From positions 414,882-478,881 of the forward strand of contig NW_024468526.1 in assembly GCF_001632365.1 (NCBI RefSeq): a DNA stretch of 64,000 nucleotides. Reading direction: 5' to 3'. Below the pieces are notes generated by a model. It saw nothing but the letters and a program-made list of their open reading frames with translations. It did no database searches and was not told where the DNA came from. The translations under genes and the position numbers were made by a program. This stretch comes from Laetiporus sulphureus 93-53. Taxonomy: Eukaryota > Basidiomycota > Agaricomycetes > Polyporales > Laetiporaceae. Within the stretch, counting starts at the first letter, position 1. Every line of letters begins with the position of its first letter. Shown here one piece after another: positions 1 to 11,111 of the stretch.

Positions 1-177
1 AGCGCATATCGCGAGCACATGTCTGGTTTGCGTGTAATACACGGTTGTCACCTATATGCTGAGGAAATGTATCCGACCATTGTTCTACGATTGACGAGAT
101 TGCTCAGAATATCAGATCACGTGAAGGTACTTGCAGAGTACGTGCGAAGTCAGAAAAATAAATAGCACAAGTCCAAA

Positions 178-2039
178 TTACCACCATGGATGACAATCGC
201 CCCCGTTCCAAACCCAGACGCTAGCCTCGTCACCCACAATCATCTTTTTTCGCTCCATCCGCCAGCCATCGTACACTTCCCTCACCCACCATCGCACCAG
301 CCGGTGGCTCAGCACCCACTTGTACCACACGTAGAACTTCCACTGATAGCTCGTCACGACCCGCGGGTTGACGTAGATCCGGTCGAGCCCGAACAGCCTG
401 CGCATGTCGTACGGGAGCAGGAACGACTCGCTCGAGAAGCACTCGCCCGCGCCGCGATCGGCTGACCGGAAGCGCAGCGGCGGGGTCAGCGCGGGCGATG
501 GGCCACGCAGGTCCGGATTGCGCGCCGCAGGATGGGTGCGAGGCAGCGGCGATGACAGTGCAAGCGGGGAGAGCGTCCGGTTGGGACGCAGTGCGATGGG
601 CAGGAGTGGCTCGGCGTTGAAGACGACGATGCCGTTCCAGCACGTGAACGCGGGCACGGGCAGATCCTCGCGCATCTGCTGGATCGACGGTGCATCGATG
701 AAGTATGGCCAACTGCACGCGACGCGGGGTGAGCTCCTCTCGCGGACACAGTAGACAGATACGTACATTGTGCTCGTCAAATGTCCCAGTCGATCTCGCA
801 GAACCCAAGCATCATATGCCCTGCAAGCGATAAAGTCAGCTGCAGTCAGGCAGGGGAAAACCCTGCCACGCACCCAAAATGATTAAAGTCCATCCCGCAC
901 ACCATGTCGTACGTGCCGTTCCGCGTCTCGAGCAACTCGATGACGCTCTCCGGCTCGACGTACACGTCGTTTGAGAACAGCACGCGGTCGTATCCTCCGT
1001 CCTCCACAAGCGGCTCCATGGCGCGGTTGCGCACAGCCGCGAGGAAGTTGATCCGGTTGTTGAACGACATGTCGTCCGGCTTCTCGACCGCATCATCGTG
1101 CACGAGGATGCGCTGAGCGACACCACGCTCAGCGAGCGTCGCCGCGAAGCCACGCAGCAGCTCTGGCGTCTTGTCGTGTGAGTTTGACTCGACGATCGAC
1201 ACGAAGACGTTCTGTGTGCCCAGGTAGGTGATCACGGACAACATTGTCTGCATCCAATACGGAAGCACCTGTTCATTGTCGTAGAAAGCAGCGGCAATAA
1301 ATATTTTCTCTGCGTGGTGCGACATATGGTGAGTAGGATCGACGTGAACGTGTGAAAGAGAATATAAAGATGGACACTTACCGCCTTTCGCGTACCCTGC
1401 AGGGTTGCGTTGTGGATCCGCTAGGGCGCGCCGCAGTTCTGGACGGAATCGGATGTCGTTTGGATGCTCGTAATGCAGCGCCTCCCATGAACCAACGAGG
1501 ACAATGGATGCGTATAGAACCGCCTGCGTCCACCAGAAGACTGTGCGGAGGCTCGGCATGCGCGTCTCTCTCCACTCGCTGTTCGGAGACACCGCGGAAG
1601 CCGACCGACGACGCTCGTCATCGTGGTCCGTCTCGGGAAGCAGCATGTACTCATCCTCATCCTGCGACCGTCTTGGGCTCCCATTCTGTGGCCTGGCATG
1701 TCCACGCCTATACTTCTGCCCTCGTCGCCATCTATCGTAACCCAGTATTATCCCTTCCCGCCCGAGGAGCCAGAGAAGCCAGATGGCGGTATTGATGGAT
1801 GCGACGACGAGACAGATGACCCAGGTGGACCACGAGTCTGGCCAGGCAGGCTTCCAGATACCATTGCAATCGTATACGGCGCACCAAGTGTGGGACGCGA
1901 TTCGGAATAGGACGAAGAAAGAGAGAATCGGAAGGAGAAACGGCAGGCGGAGCACGGCGAGAAGTAGACGCAAGACAAGAGAGGCTCCAGGAATGACCAT
2001 ACTGCCAATTGATCTTCCAAATGCCTGAGCTCGCGACAT
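178..2039 (-). CDS. GT69 family alpha-1,3-mannosyltransferase (CAP59/CMT1-like)
   Basis: Predicted Golgi/ER type II membrane glycosyltransferase of family GT69, whose characterised members (cryptococcal CMT1, CAP59) act in capsule or wall mannan synthesis; the acceptor here is unknown. Four exons: 2039-1382, 1309-874, 820-767, 712-178, giving 560 aa. The N-terminus has two to three hydrophobic segments (LLLAVLRLPFLLPILSFF and others). The catalytic part starts at EKIFIAAAFYDNE, continues with FVSIVESNSHDKTPE, YDRVLFSNDVYVEPE and MDFNHFGAYDAWVLRD, and ends with WPYF and CWNGIVVFNAEP, all typical of the family. Intron 1310-1381 is 72 nt and has no stop in frame, so retention would insert 24 residues. 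The start at 2039 has a plausible context; an in-frame ATG at 2171 is an alternative. A mutated inverted copy of the 3' end lies at 3072-3199. Family assignment is firm; the exact substrate is not. Confidence 0.88.
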
Positions 2040-3071
2040 GAAGGGATGCAGACGGACGTAGCTACGAAGAGGGTTAATTAACTGCGCTGGCATGCCAGTC
2101 ACCATCAGACAGCGCTCGGACGAACAGATGAAAATATGGCGGTACCTGACCGACAAGGGCGCGCCCGTCATCACACCATGGCTTTAGGGCAGAGTTGGAG
2201 GTTCAGGTCATGTACGCTGCGAGCAGGAGTGGCAAAGCTGCGTTACGGCGGACATAGTCTAAGCGCCTCCCCTAAGTTGCGGGACAGAGAGCGTGCATAT
2301 AATTCCTTTCCACGTTCACATCGGAGACGCAATGCAGTTTTCACTGTATAATATGCATCGCAAATGTCGATTGGTCTTTGTGAAATATATTTGCCACCAT
2401 CGCAATCAATTGCGTACCCGAAATCTGATACATGGAATGTGGCTCTGCTACAGATGTGTGCCTATAGACTTGATTATATCTTTAATCTGAGATGCAAGAG
2501 GCTGATACGTCTCCAGGTCTGCCGTACTACCATACTACATGAGTCATTTCTGTCACCATCACTCATGCATCATGCACCATGATCAATTCAAAGTGTTGGA
2601 TTCTGCACCCAGTGGTGAGTTGCCGCATCGTTGCTACTTCGTCAAGCTCCCTTTGAAAAATGGGACTATACTCGGCAGCCACATTGAGCTATCCACGGGC
2701 AATCGAAAAGAAGAGGAAGACAAGCAACAATGCTAGTGTGAATCGTTGACGCTCCATAAGACATTCCAATGAACAAAATGTTCTGCATAGGATATATATC
2801 GCGCGCAGGACACTTTTTTTTTGAATCAAGAAACAGTTGCGACAACGTACAGCATAGCAATATTTGAAGACGTACCAGAACCGTAAAATTAAAACCTACC
2901 AGTTCACAACAGCAGCCTCGTTGAGAACACCTTCTCCCAAGGATGATCGATGATCGCTCAGAGCATGTCCCTCCATCCCCCAGCCGTCTCGAAGCCTTCA
3001 ATATAACGCGTGCAATCACCCAAATGCACAGGATGCGCCCATGAGGCATCTTGCACCGGCCACCTGCAGTC
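2040..3071. other. Upstream region of the GT69 gene, no confident gene
   Basis: About 1 kb of AT-richer sequence between the GT69 start and the duplicated fragment. Short open frames occur on both strands (the longest is 127 codons, minus, 2666-3049), but none has recognisable motifs or good splice partners. It presumably contains the GT69 promoter. Confidence 0.5.
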
Positions 3072-3199
3072 GAAGTGTACGATGGCTGGCGGATGGAGCG
3101 AAAAAAAGATGATTGTGGGTGACGAGGCTAGTGTCTGGGTTTGGGACGGGGGAGATTGTCATCCGCGGTGGTAATATGGACTTGTGCTATTTCTTTTGG
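3072..3199 (+). pseudogene. Inverted, frameshifted copy of the GT69 3' end
   Basis: About 127 bp here nearly match the reverse complement of 161-282, which is the last ~35 codons, the stop codon and ~20 bp of 3' flank of the GT69 gene. I count roughly six to eight substitutions and one extra A in a run (seven As here, six in the parent), which shifts the frame. The encoded parent segment is the VYDGWRMERKK...VWVWNGGDCH tail. Similarity stops on the left at the GAAGTGTAC boundary and on the right near 3199. It includes non-coding flank, so it is a DNA-level segmental copy, not a processed transcript. Confidence 0.85.
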
Positions 3200-3436
3200 T
3201 CCTGACTCTGTACGTTGTCTGCAATATTTTAATATTACATGATCTCCTGAGCAAGCTCCTCCACCTTAGAACAATGGTGGTCACAACCATGTATCACATG
3301 CGAGCCAGGCACGCGCTCGAGATATGCGCTCATTCAGAGGAGTACGCTTTGATCCCGCGGCCTTTTTGTCTGCAAACTCTTGGAGAGATCTGGTTGCGAG
3401 CAGATTCTCCTTAGCGTTGGTGCTGGAATTTGACTG
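3200..3436. other. Short gap, nothing recognised
   Basis: AT-rich spacer between the GT69 fragment and the stop codon of the next minus-strand gene. I see no feature in it. Confidence 0.5.
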
Positions 3437-4633
3437 TCAGATTGAACGTTTCAGGTGAATGCACAGCATACCCGAACAAGTCAGAGGAGCACACTCCGAG
3501 AGCACCATCAGGCGCAATCTTTTCAACAGCTCGTTGGCAGCGTCCAAATGACTACGTTCAACGGAAAGTCGCTGGTTATCGAGTAGACTCCATAGCGCCG
3601 GAATCGTTCTCAAGCACTGATGGCCCATCAAGTAGTCAGTACGTTACGATCAGAATTGGTACAAAACTTGAACAGCTTACGGCGATCCTGATATCTTTTT
3701 CTCTAGTATTCAAATCGGGGACTGCATCCAGGATTGTGAGGTTATGCCCCAGGTGTGGAGCCCGATACAGAAATGGCTCCAAGCCGCTTGCAATGGCCCC
3801 AGTAGCATCCTGGAGTATCTAGGACAGATATGATGGAAAGTCAACGTGACGTAAAGCCGCATCGTAGAACATACATCATTGTTGATCTGCTCGCCAAGCC
3901 GCTCCAGCTTTTGCAGCTGATTGATTATAGTGAATCTAGAGAAGGTAAGATAAAGCACTGCTTGCGCGATTATAGGCCATATAAACAATATAACAAGTTA
4001 ATAAGCTCACGAATTATGCTTCTCGTAGTTGCAGTCATCAGAAATGGAGCGGCGGACATGCAGAATGCGTCGTGCTTGATATTGAGGAATGAAGCCATAT
4101 ATACGGCAACATGTTCAAGAATGTTCGCCGCCTGTATGATAGGCGCGAAACTCGTGACGTGACTTCTGGCCACGGCTCGGACCCTACCCTCCATGGTTCC
4201 CACTTCTAAATATGCTTGCAGTAATTTAGATGAGCACCTCTGAGCCGTGGCGACGTGCTCATCGTATTGGGCTGAGGTGCCGCACCGCGATAGCGACAGA
4301 GCTCTCATCACGTACTCTGTCTCTCTCCATGCATCCATAGGAAGACTAAGTGGTACAGATGTTGATCACTTACGCCATCTGCAATAAGCGAGCAACATAC
4401 CAGCCGTTCAATTCCCGCTTGATCGCAAGGGCATCGTGTAAAACAGTAAACGTGACCTCTCTATATTGATGACCAACTTGTAGCAACGCAGGAATTGGAT
4501 TGGACGCGAGACATTTTTGACCAGAATCCCAGTCGATGAAGCTGAAGGAGAAGAGATCCTGCAGGAACTGGGCCACAACATCTGCCAGTATGGCATGAAG
4601 AATTTCCGGTGGGAAGTGCAGAGGACGGTTCAT
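3437..4633 (-). CDS. Uncharacterised protein, F-box-like N-terminus
   Basis: I do not recognise a named function. A consistent five-exon model exists: 4633-4374, 4324-4011, 3957-3875, 3818-3681, 3616-3437, with introns of 49, 53, 56 and 64 nt and all phases matching, giving 324 aa. The protein begins MNRPLHFPPEILHAILADVV, which resembles the opening helices of fungal F-box-like proteins, and is largely helical after that (LLQAYLEVGTMEGRVRAVAR, INQLQKLERLGEQINND, FLYRAPHLGHNLTILDAVPD). I recall similar proteins as lineage-specific families in Agaricomycetes, but that is memory, not a search. The last exon could be spliced differently, because a GT dinucleotide lies shortly before the stop. No signal peptide or membrane segment is seen. 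Confidence 0.6.
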
Positions 4634-6553
4634 GCTGTGTCGTGTCCAGATAGATACTTGATAGCTGGCTCAGGCTAGGTGGCTTGCGTGGTGCCAGTGA
4701 CTTTCGCAGCATGAGTCTAAGGTGAGCAAACCATCAAAGCATTGGGCCTGTAGTCTGATGCTTACAACGCCGTGTGAGATGTCAAATTGAATGGTGGAAA
4801 AGTGCTCGAAATCGTGATCGCGGATGCTGTCCTCCTTGACAAAGGATGGGCAAGTAGCTATGGCGAGATACTGCGAGACGATCTAAATACAGTGCATACC
4901 TGAAATGGGCTATAATGGATGCGTTCCCACGCCACTGTTCACCTCTGCGACTCTCAATTTCATAAGTTTCTCAAAACAACGCGCAATAGGTCGTGGAGGG
5001 CGGCCGAGCCTCATGGCTGATCTGCTGCATGATGTTCATTCGAGTTTCTCTGATCTGTGTAATTTCTACTCCCCCTGATGATCCATAGACTCTATGTACC
5101 GAGTGTGAGAAGTTCTTATATATGCAATCTGCCTACTATTTGCTGCTAGAAGCACTGATAATGCCTGGAAACTGTCTCACCGCCATAATTTAGGCTGACA
5201 GGAATCTTCAAGTCCGTTTCCTGTTATGCGACTTGCATGTTCCGCTCTGGTGTCGTTGTCAAGTTCGAAATTTACACATGCACTGAAATATTGACCGGCG
5301 ACGGTCCTGCTAACGTAAAGTTGACCTCATGCTCTCTGCACCTGCCGAATGTCCAGTCGTCCACTCCACGCGACTTCTCGCTTTATGCTTCCTGCCGTTA
5401 ACGAGCGTTTTATCCATGGAGCTTTCAAAACGTGTTTGGTAGGTTATTGTTGATAATGCGTGGATGTTCGGAGTTCAAACGTACGTCAATTAAGATTGAA
5501 CCTTGATAGCCGCGCCGCGACTGCTATCGTCTCCTGCAGCGAGACACCATTCGTGAACTCTTTGCGGACGTTTCTTGAGGCCTACTACCTGCGCATTCAT
5601 GAGCGATGTTCTCCATTTCTTCCCGGAGCGCCTGCATGCGGATGTACTTGTTCGCCAGGTCGAAATCGTCCCATACTTCAGGAGCATCGTTGCCCAAGCA
5701 CAAGCGTCAGCGTACACCTTCGAAGAAATCGCCTGAGCCACCTTCCCCAGACTCGCCTGGTAATGCACACAATGGTCAGTGTCCGCCTTCATCAGAGTGC
5801 AAGCCCGGCGGTTGACAGCCAGCTTAACCATCAAGCTCATGAAGCCTCTAAGCCCGCAGTGAGAGCAAGTCTAACAGACGAGCGTTTTCCATAATACTGA
5901 TGCCGTTGTCAGAAGAGGCTTCGCAACGTGAAGAGTGACTACAAGTTTGGATATTCAGACAGAGAACGCAAAGCACTATTCTTACAAGGGATCAACCCTG
6001 ATGATGAGGACGAGGTTGACATGAAGGTGGGCCACCCAGGGCTCAGCGCCTGCCTAATCGGCTCATCGTTGTCGGCCGAGCAGAACGTGCTAGATATACT
6101 CAGGAAGAACGGCATGATATAGTTCATATTCGCCAACGCGTGCGCGGCCAAGGCCCAACGCGGACACTCCAAGAATGTATATTACTCGTCCTGATTGGAA
6201 GGACGTCTTCGTGATCTGTTTGGTCAAACTCGCTGCGGGTCCCACAATGTAGATAGTACATCCACAAAGTTTTTTCATTAGCGCCTCGCTCGATCTCGGG
6301 TAGGCCACCAATTTGTTTGCGAGATGGTCCAGGGACGTGGACGTTAGCTGGGCAATACTAGACCCAACCAACGTCATACTGACCATAACATATAAGCGCC
6401 GGATTACTCCTGTGTTTAAGTACCCTCTGCTTGCGCCCCTCTAAAGCCATCTATCATACCAAAACTCACGACGATAAAGCAGCCCGTGCTGTGTCCTTTG
6501 TCAATCCAAGAAGTGTCACTCGCCACCGTTGCGACCTCGAGAGTCATTACAAG
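4634..6553. other. Unresolved region with scattered coding-like exons
   Basis: I could not build a gene here. Two stretches look protein-like. On the minus strand around 5600-5700 a frame reads WDDFDLANKYIRMQALREEM, followed by NIAHECAG. On the plus strand 5928-6122 reads an acidic 60-residue tail with SDYKFGYSDRERKALFLQG and ends in a stop at 6122. A minus frame at 6090-6386 includes TKTSFQSGRVIYILGVSALG. They do not join into one frame. They may be remnants or exons of a gene with an unusual structure. 4720-5450 shows nothing. Confidence 0.3.
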
Positions 6554-7769
6554 ATGTCGAAACTATCCCGATCTACGTCGGAGATGCTCACAAAGTGTCT
6601 AACGGCAATGCAGAAGATCTATGGCCCATGCGCACATTTATCTCCAACAGAGGCGACCCGTTGGACTCCTCCTCCAATGGCAGAGGGTCATCGCGGGCGG
6701 TATTTGTGGACGGACGCCTTCGGCGTCCTCAATTTCATCACCCTAGCGTCACTGACCACGAACCCAGTATACAACACCCTAGCTGATCGCCTCATCGACA
6801 CCGTTCACGGGATCCTCGGGCGTACGCGAGACGGGATGCACCGACTGCCAGGCGCAACGGATGAACATCCGCTCGCGGGCGGATTGCGTATTGGAAAGGA
6901 GGACGAAGAGGACGACCCAGGAGGAGACGGTGATGGACAGTACCATCACTATCTGACGATTTGGATGTTCGCGCTCAACCGCATGTCGCTCGCCGCGAAG
7001 GAAAGACGATACAATGATCTCGCCATTGAGCTGGCGAAGGCCATACATCCTCGGTTCGTGTGGGATAGAGACTCGCCACGGCCGAGGATGTATTGGAAGA
7101 TGAGCATCGACATGAGTCGGCCAATGGTACAGTCTGAAGGCAATCTCGATCCAATCGATGGCTATGTGGTGTACAGTCTCCTTCAGCGGTCCAACAAGGA
7201 CGACACCTACATCCTCGCACAGGAAGTAAGCGAGTACAAGAAAATCCTGGACACCAAGTGGCGACATTACGTTTCGGATGACCCCCTCGACCTCGGTATG
7301 ACCTTGTGGACAGCTCACTGGTTCGACGGTGAAGAGGAGTGGGCCACACAACTCACTAGACGGGCACTGACTTGTCTCCGTGAGTTGCTTTTTTCTTCAT
7401 GGCTATGCTGTCCTTGCAGACCGTGCCACAGATGCTCTCTTTGATCATGGGTATTTCGACGAGCCGGTAGCATATCGCTTAGCCTTTCGCGAGTTCGGGA
7501 CCTGCATGGGTATACAGTGCCACCTCGAACGGCATGGCGGGAATGCGGCCCCGCGGGAATCTCGGTATTGGGAAGATTGTTTGGAGAAGGTATTGTCCAC
7601 ATGGGAGCCAAGAGTCAACGCATCCCCCCCTGCAACGCGAGAGAAGCTGGTTCCTATCACAATGGTTATGTACTGCAGTGCATTGGTTCCCGGAGGTGAG
7701 TTAATCCGCATCCTCAAAAACCACAGGAAAAGCATATTGACGTCGATGGCCATGCGCAGCCTTCGCTAA
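6554..7769 (+). CDS. Six-hairpin glycosidase-like protein
   Basis: Probable (alpha/alpha)6-toroid protein of the six-hairpin glycosidase superfamily; the reaction is unknown. Exons 6554-7379 and 7420-7769 with a short 40-nt intron, 391 aa. Typical segments are GHRGRYLWTDAFGVLNFITL near the N-terminus, LGRTRDGMHRLPGATDEHPL, GDGQYHHYLTIWMFALNRM, SEGNLDPIDGYVV, DPLDLGMTLWTAHWF and AYRLAFREFGTCMGIQCH. The alternation of helical repeats with short aromatic and acidic loops fits the fold. No signal peptide is seen, so it is probably cytosolic, unlike most secreted glycosidases. The start is the first ATG in the frame. A GTGAG at 7695 offers a possible further intron, but reading through gives a clean stop at 7769. 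I recall this as a conserved uncharacterised fungal family; it could be a non-enzymatic relative. Confidence 0.7.
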
Positions 7770-9385
7770 GGGGTTCTTCGGCGAAGAGTGAGTTCGTGAG
7801 AATTGGTGGCGGCGGTGTATGGTGTGCTGCGAAGGGGGCAGGATTTTGACAGTAGAATCTAACATGTACAGTTGGACGCATCCGTTCTTCCATCGCAATC
7901 TGTATCAGCTTCTTTTCTCGATTTTTTATCATTACGATATGTCCCGTGCGGCTTCAGCCGGGAAGACTGGGTCCACTTTGTACAACAATTGGCTTCCAAA
8001 GCTTGGAATCTATGCTCACCGGCGTGTAGCACATGGCTTCCCGAGATTGTTGGATGCTGATTCAAGACGGTGAGATCAAGCTCCGGCTCGCATTGGCAAC
8101 GAGATCGGCGATTCGATCGCGATCCAATACGCATAGGTCCCCGTCTTGATGAATATTCTCCTTGCTGTGCTTGAGCGGGAAGTCTTGCCAAGGAGCTTTT
8201 CACAGAGCAGTTTCGCCGGCACGTGAGTTTGCACGGGAGGAGCCACCACCGAGACACTAGTCTTCGCGAGTCAACGTTAGTCCGAGAGACGAGCGGTATT
8301 GCCACCCGTCTAATGACTCGGTATACCAATGGAGCAGCACATTGTAACAACCGAGATAACGCTGTGCAAGTAGATGTAAAGAGAGTTGGTGCAGCGGCTG
8401 GAGCTCCAGGGCTGGGAACTCCGATCATGAGCGGAGGATTGCCATAGAGGGCAAGGTAGCGTATGTAAATCCGCTACGCTGCGGAACGCTTGACGTCGGA
8501 GACGAGTTTTGCACAGGTTTTCAGGAGGCTAGTCAGGAGACCATGAGGATCCTGTCAAAGGCGAGGCTGTTGACAGACTGCCGAAGAACTTGCGAGTACG
8601 CATCGCATAATGCCTCGAAGGTGTAGTGAAGCAGCCAAAATTGTACCACGGATGCAAGCAAAGAGTGGGCTGGAATAATGCTGAGAAAAGAGTGTTCAGA
8701 TCTTCTACAACCTCATGAACAGTCGTTCGAGCGGGCGAACGAGAAGGTCATATCAAAGACGACAGAATATTGATGGCGATCATGTGAGCGACGCGTCCGC
8801 GTCAGTGGCTGTGAATTTTCCCAGGACACAATGCGATCAAATTGGTACTCGGACTCATCTTTCTGCGAGCTGCTTTGCACATTCAGACACGAATTGTTCC
8901 GACAAGAAGCCGCGCATGATGAGAAAGAAAACAGGTTTTGCTTCTGCAAGCCTCGTTCTATTGGTTACTAAACGATCGTATCAAGCGTGTCAGGGTTCAT
9001 AAGCGCTATCACAGATCAAAAACCCGCCGCTCGCCCGGGAATGGACAAGATGTGGCATGTTTGATGTTGTACAGCCATCATCCACTCGCCATGTTTTTGT
9101 TACGTCGCGGAGAAACGTGTAGGTTGACGACGGCTGCCTTTGAATGCCGCATATTGGAGCGCGCCCTCAGGAGCGTCGCTCTTCACCGCACCGCATCCGA
9201 ATGCACAGCGATGTTCTGACTCGTGCGTACCGCCGGCCGGTTTGCTTAAAAGCTTGGGATATCGGTGCCTCCATCCGAGCAACAGCAACGCGACCTCTCT
9301 TCCTACACTAGGTTCACGACTTAATTCACAGTTCATCCTATACGGCCTCAATAATATTCATTTAGCAGCCTCTATCTACTCAGCA
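7770..9385. other. 1.6 kb without a confident gene
   Basis: Open frames occur on both strands (minus 7859-8428, plus 7872-8060, plus 8223-8447), but none carries a motif I can name and they do not join at good splice sites. The plus frame around 7940-8060 reads CGFSREDWVHFVQQLASKAW, which looks protein-like and may be a remnant exon. The last ~150 bp upstream of 9386 presumably hold the promoter of the adenylate-forming enzyme. Confidence 0.35.
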
Positions 9386-11111
9386 ATGTCCTCTTTCAAG
9401 ACACATCTCACCGTTCTTGCCGAAAGCGCAGCTACTTACCCAACTCGGCCCGTCTTCAGGATCCCAATTGTCGACACACAATCACGCCGTGTACGAGACT
9501 GGAATACCATTACGTACAGCCAATTCCAGTCCGACGTCGAGCTCTACGCGAGGTACTGGTCACGCGCCTTGAGGGCAGATGGATTGCCGCGACGTTCTGT
9601 GGTCGGTCTCTGGTAAGGATGCGCTCATATGCTTGTACAATGCTTCAACTCACAAAACGATTCTATAGGCTTGGTGGATTGGCTTACACGGATGCAGTTC
9701 ATATCTACTCAATAGCCAGGGCTGGATATATCCCCCAGCTCTTTTCGCTCAAGCTGCCAAATCCCGACGTTATCTACGAGCTCCTTCACAAAGCCAACGC
9801 CAAATCGCTCATTTACGACTCATCATATGTTCCTGATCTCGTCAACTGCCCGGTCACGACACATGCTGTAGTACATGTCCGCCCACAAGACTTGCAGGAT
9901 GCTCCCCTTCCCAGCATGCCTGATCTCACGACAGTCAAGGGAACGGACACGGTCATGATCTTCCACACGTCAGGTTCCACGTCCGGATCCCCCAAGTTGA
10001 TTCGATGCAGCTATTCGTGGCTCAACACAATTATCGCAAAAGCTGGTCGCGTCAGCAAAAGTATTCGGCAAACCGAGCAGGACGTCACGGTGATCATGTA
10101 AGCGTTTGTGAAAGTTTGTGCTTCCTATTCTAGACACTGACGACCGATCACAGGGGAAGCATGTGTCATATCGGCCAGACATTCATGCTGCTCGGTTCGC
10201 TCCAAAATGGAGCCTGCACAATTCAACCCACGGAGATATCATTCTCCTCTGAGGAGCTGCTCGACATGATCGTCCGTTGCCGCTTGAACCGTATAAACCA
10301 GTTCCCCGCTTATCTCGGCATTCACCTCCGTAACTCGCGCCATAACCCCAAGCTGCTCGCCCAGCTTCGCGCTCTTGATGAGATCCTCTACTCCGGGGGA
10401 CAGATGCCACGCGAGGATGAGGAATGGGCATACAGTAATGATTTGAAATTGCTCAACGCCTTCGGCAGCACGGAGTGTGGGTTGATGCTCCTCTCCATGC
10501 GCGGTGGAGGACGCCCCAGTCCATCGCTCCGTCCGATCATGGAAGGAGTGAAATATGGGTTCTTCCCCATCTCATCTCAGGACGAAGGTGCATATGCAAA
10601 TCTCAACAATCAGCTCGTTGAACTGGTCATCTTGGCCGAATCACCCGATTGCCCCGATCCTTCGCTGCGTTCTGCTGATGGCCACTATCACACTGGCGAC
10701 CTGTTCATCGAGGTATCACCTGGAGCGTACGTTTCGCGCGGACGCAACGACGACTGGATAAAAACCGCGGTTGCTCTGCGGTGCGATACGAAATCGATCG
10801 AGGATAACGTCATCTCTACGTGCGGAGAGCTCGTCGCGAACTGCATCGTCGTAGGCAACGGGCGACCATCGCCAGCTCTTTTCGTCGAAGCTGCTGTTGC
10901 GATGGACGAGGAAAGATTGAAGAAGGAGATTATCCGCCGGACGCGGCACTTCCACTCCAGGAGATACATCCACGAGCGGATAACGTCCACGAAGATGGTC
11001 ATTGTCGTGCCGCGCAATATACTTCCGCGCACGGCGACCAAGGGCAACATTCGCCGAAGAGCAGTGGAGGAAATGTTCAAGGCGGAACTCGATGCGATGT
11101 TTTCCTCGTGA
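9386..11111 (+). CDS. Adenylate-forming enzyme (AMP-binding, stand-alone)
   Basis: ANL-superfamily enzyme that should activate a carboxylic acid with ATP to an acyl-adenylate. Exons 9386-9612, 9669-10097, 10154-11111 (introns 56 and 56 nt), 537 aa. Core motifs: A3 P-loop MIFHTSGSTSGSPK; A5 LNAFGSTECG; A7 GHYHTGDLF; A8 hinge SRGRNDDWIKT; and a C-terminal LPRTATKGNIRRR whose lysine lies where the catalytic A10 lysine is expected. The protein ends about 30 residues after that, so there is no carrier (PCP/ACP) domain and no reductase domain, unlike the large NRPS-like reductases of the same fungi. Substrate cannot be read from the sequence: it could be an acyl- or aryl-CoA synthetase or a partner for a carrier in trans. 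Immediate neighbours give no biosynthetic cluster. Confidence 0.88.
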
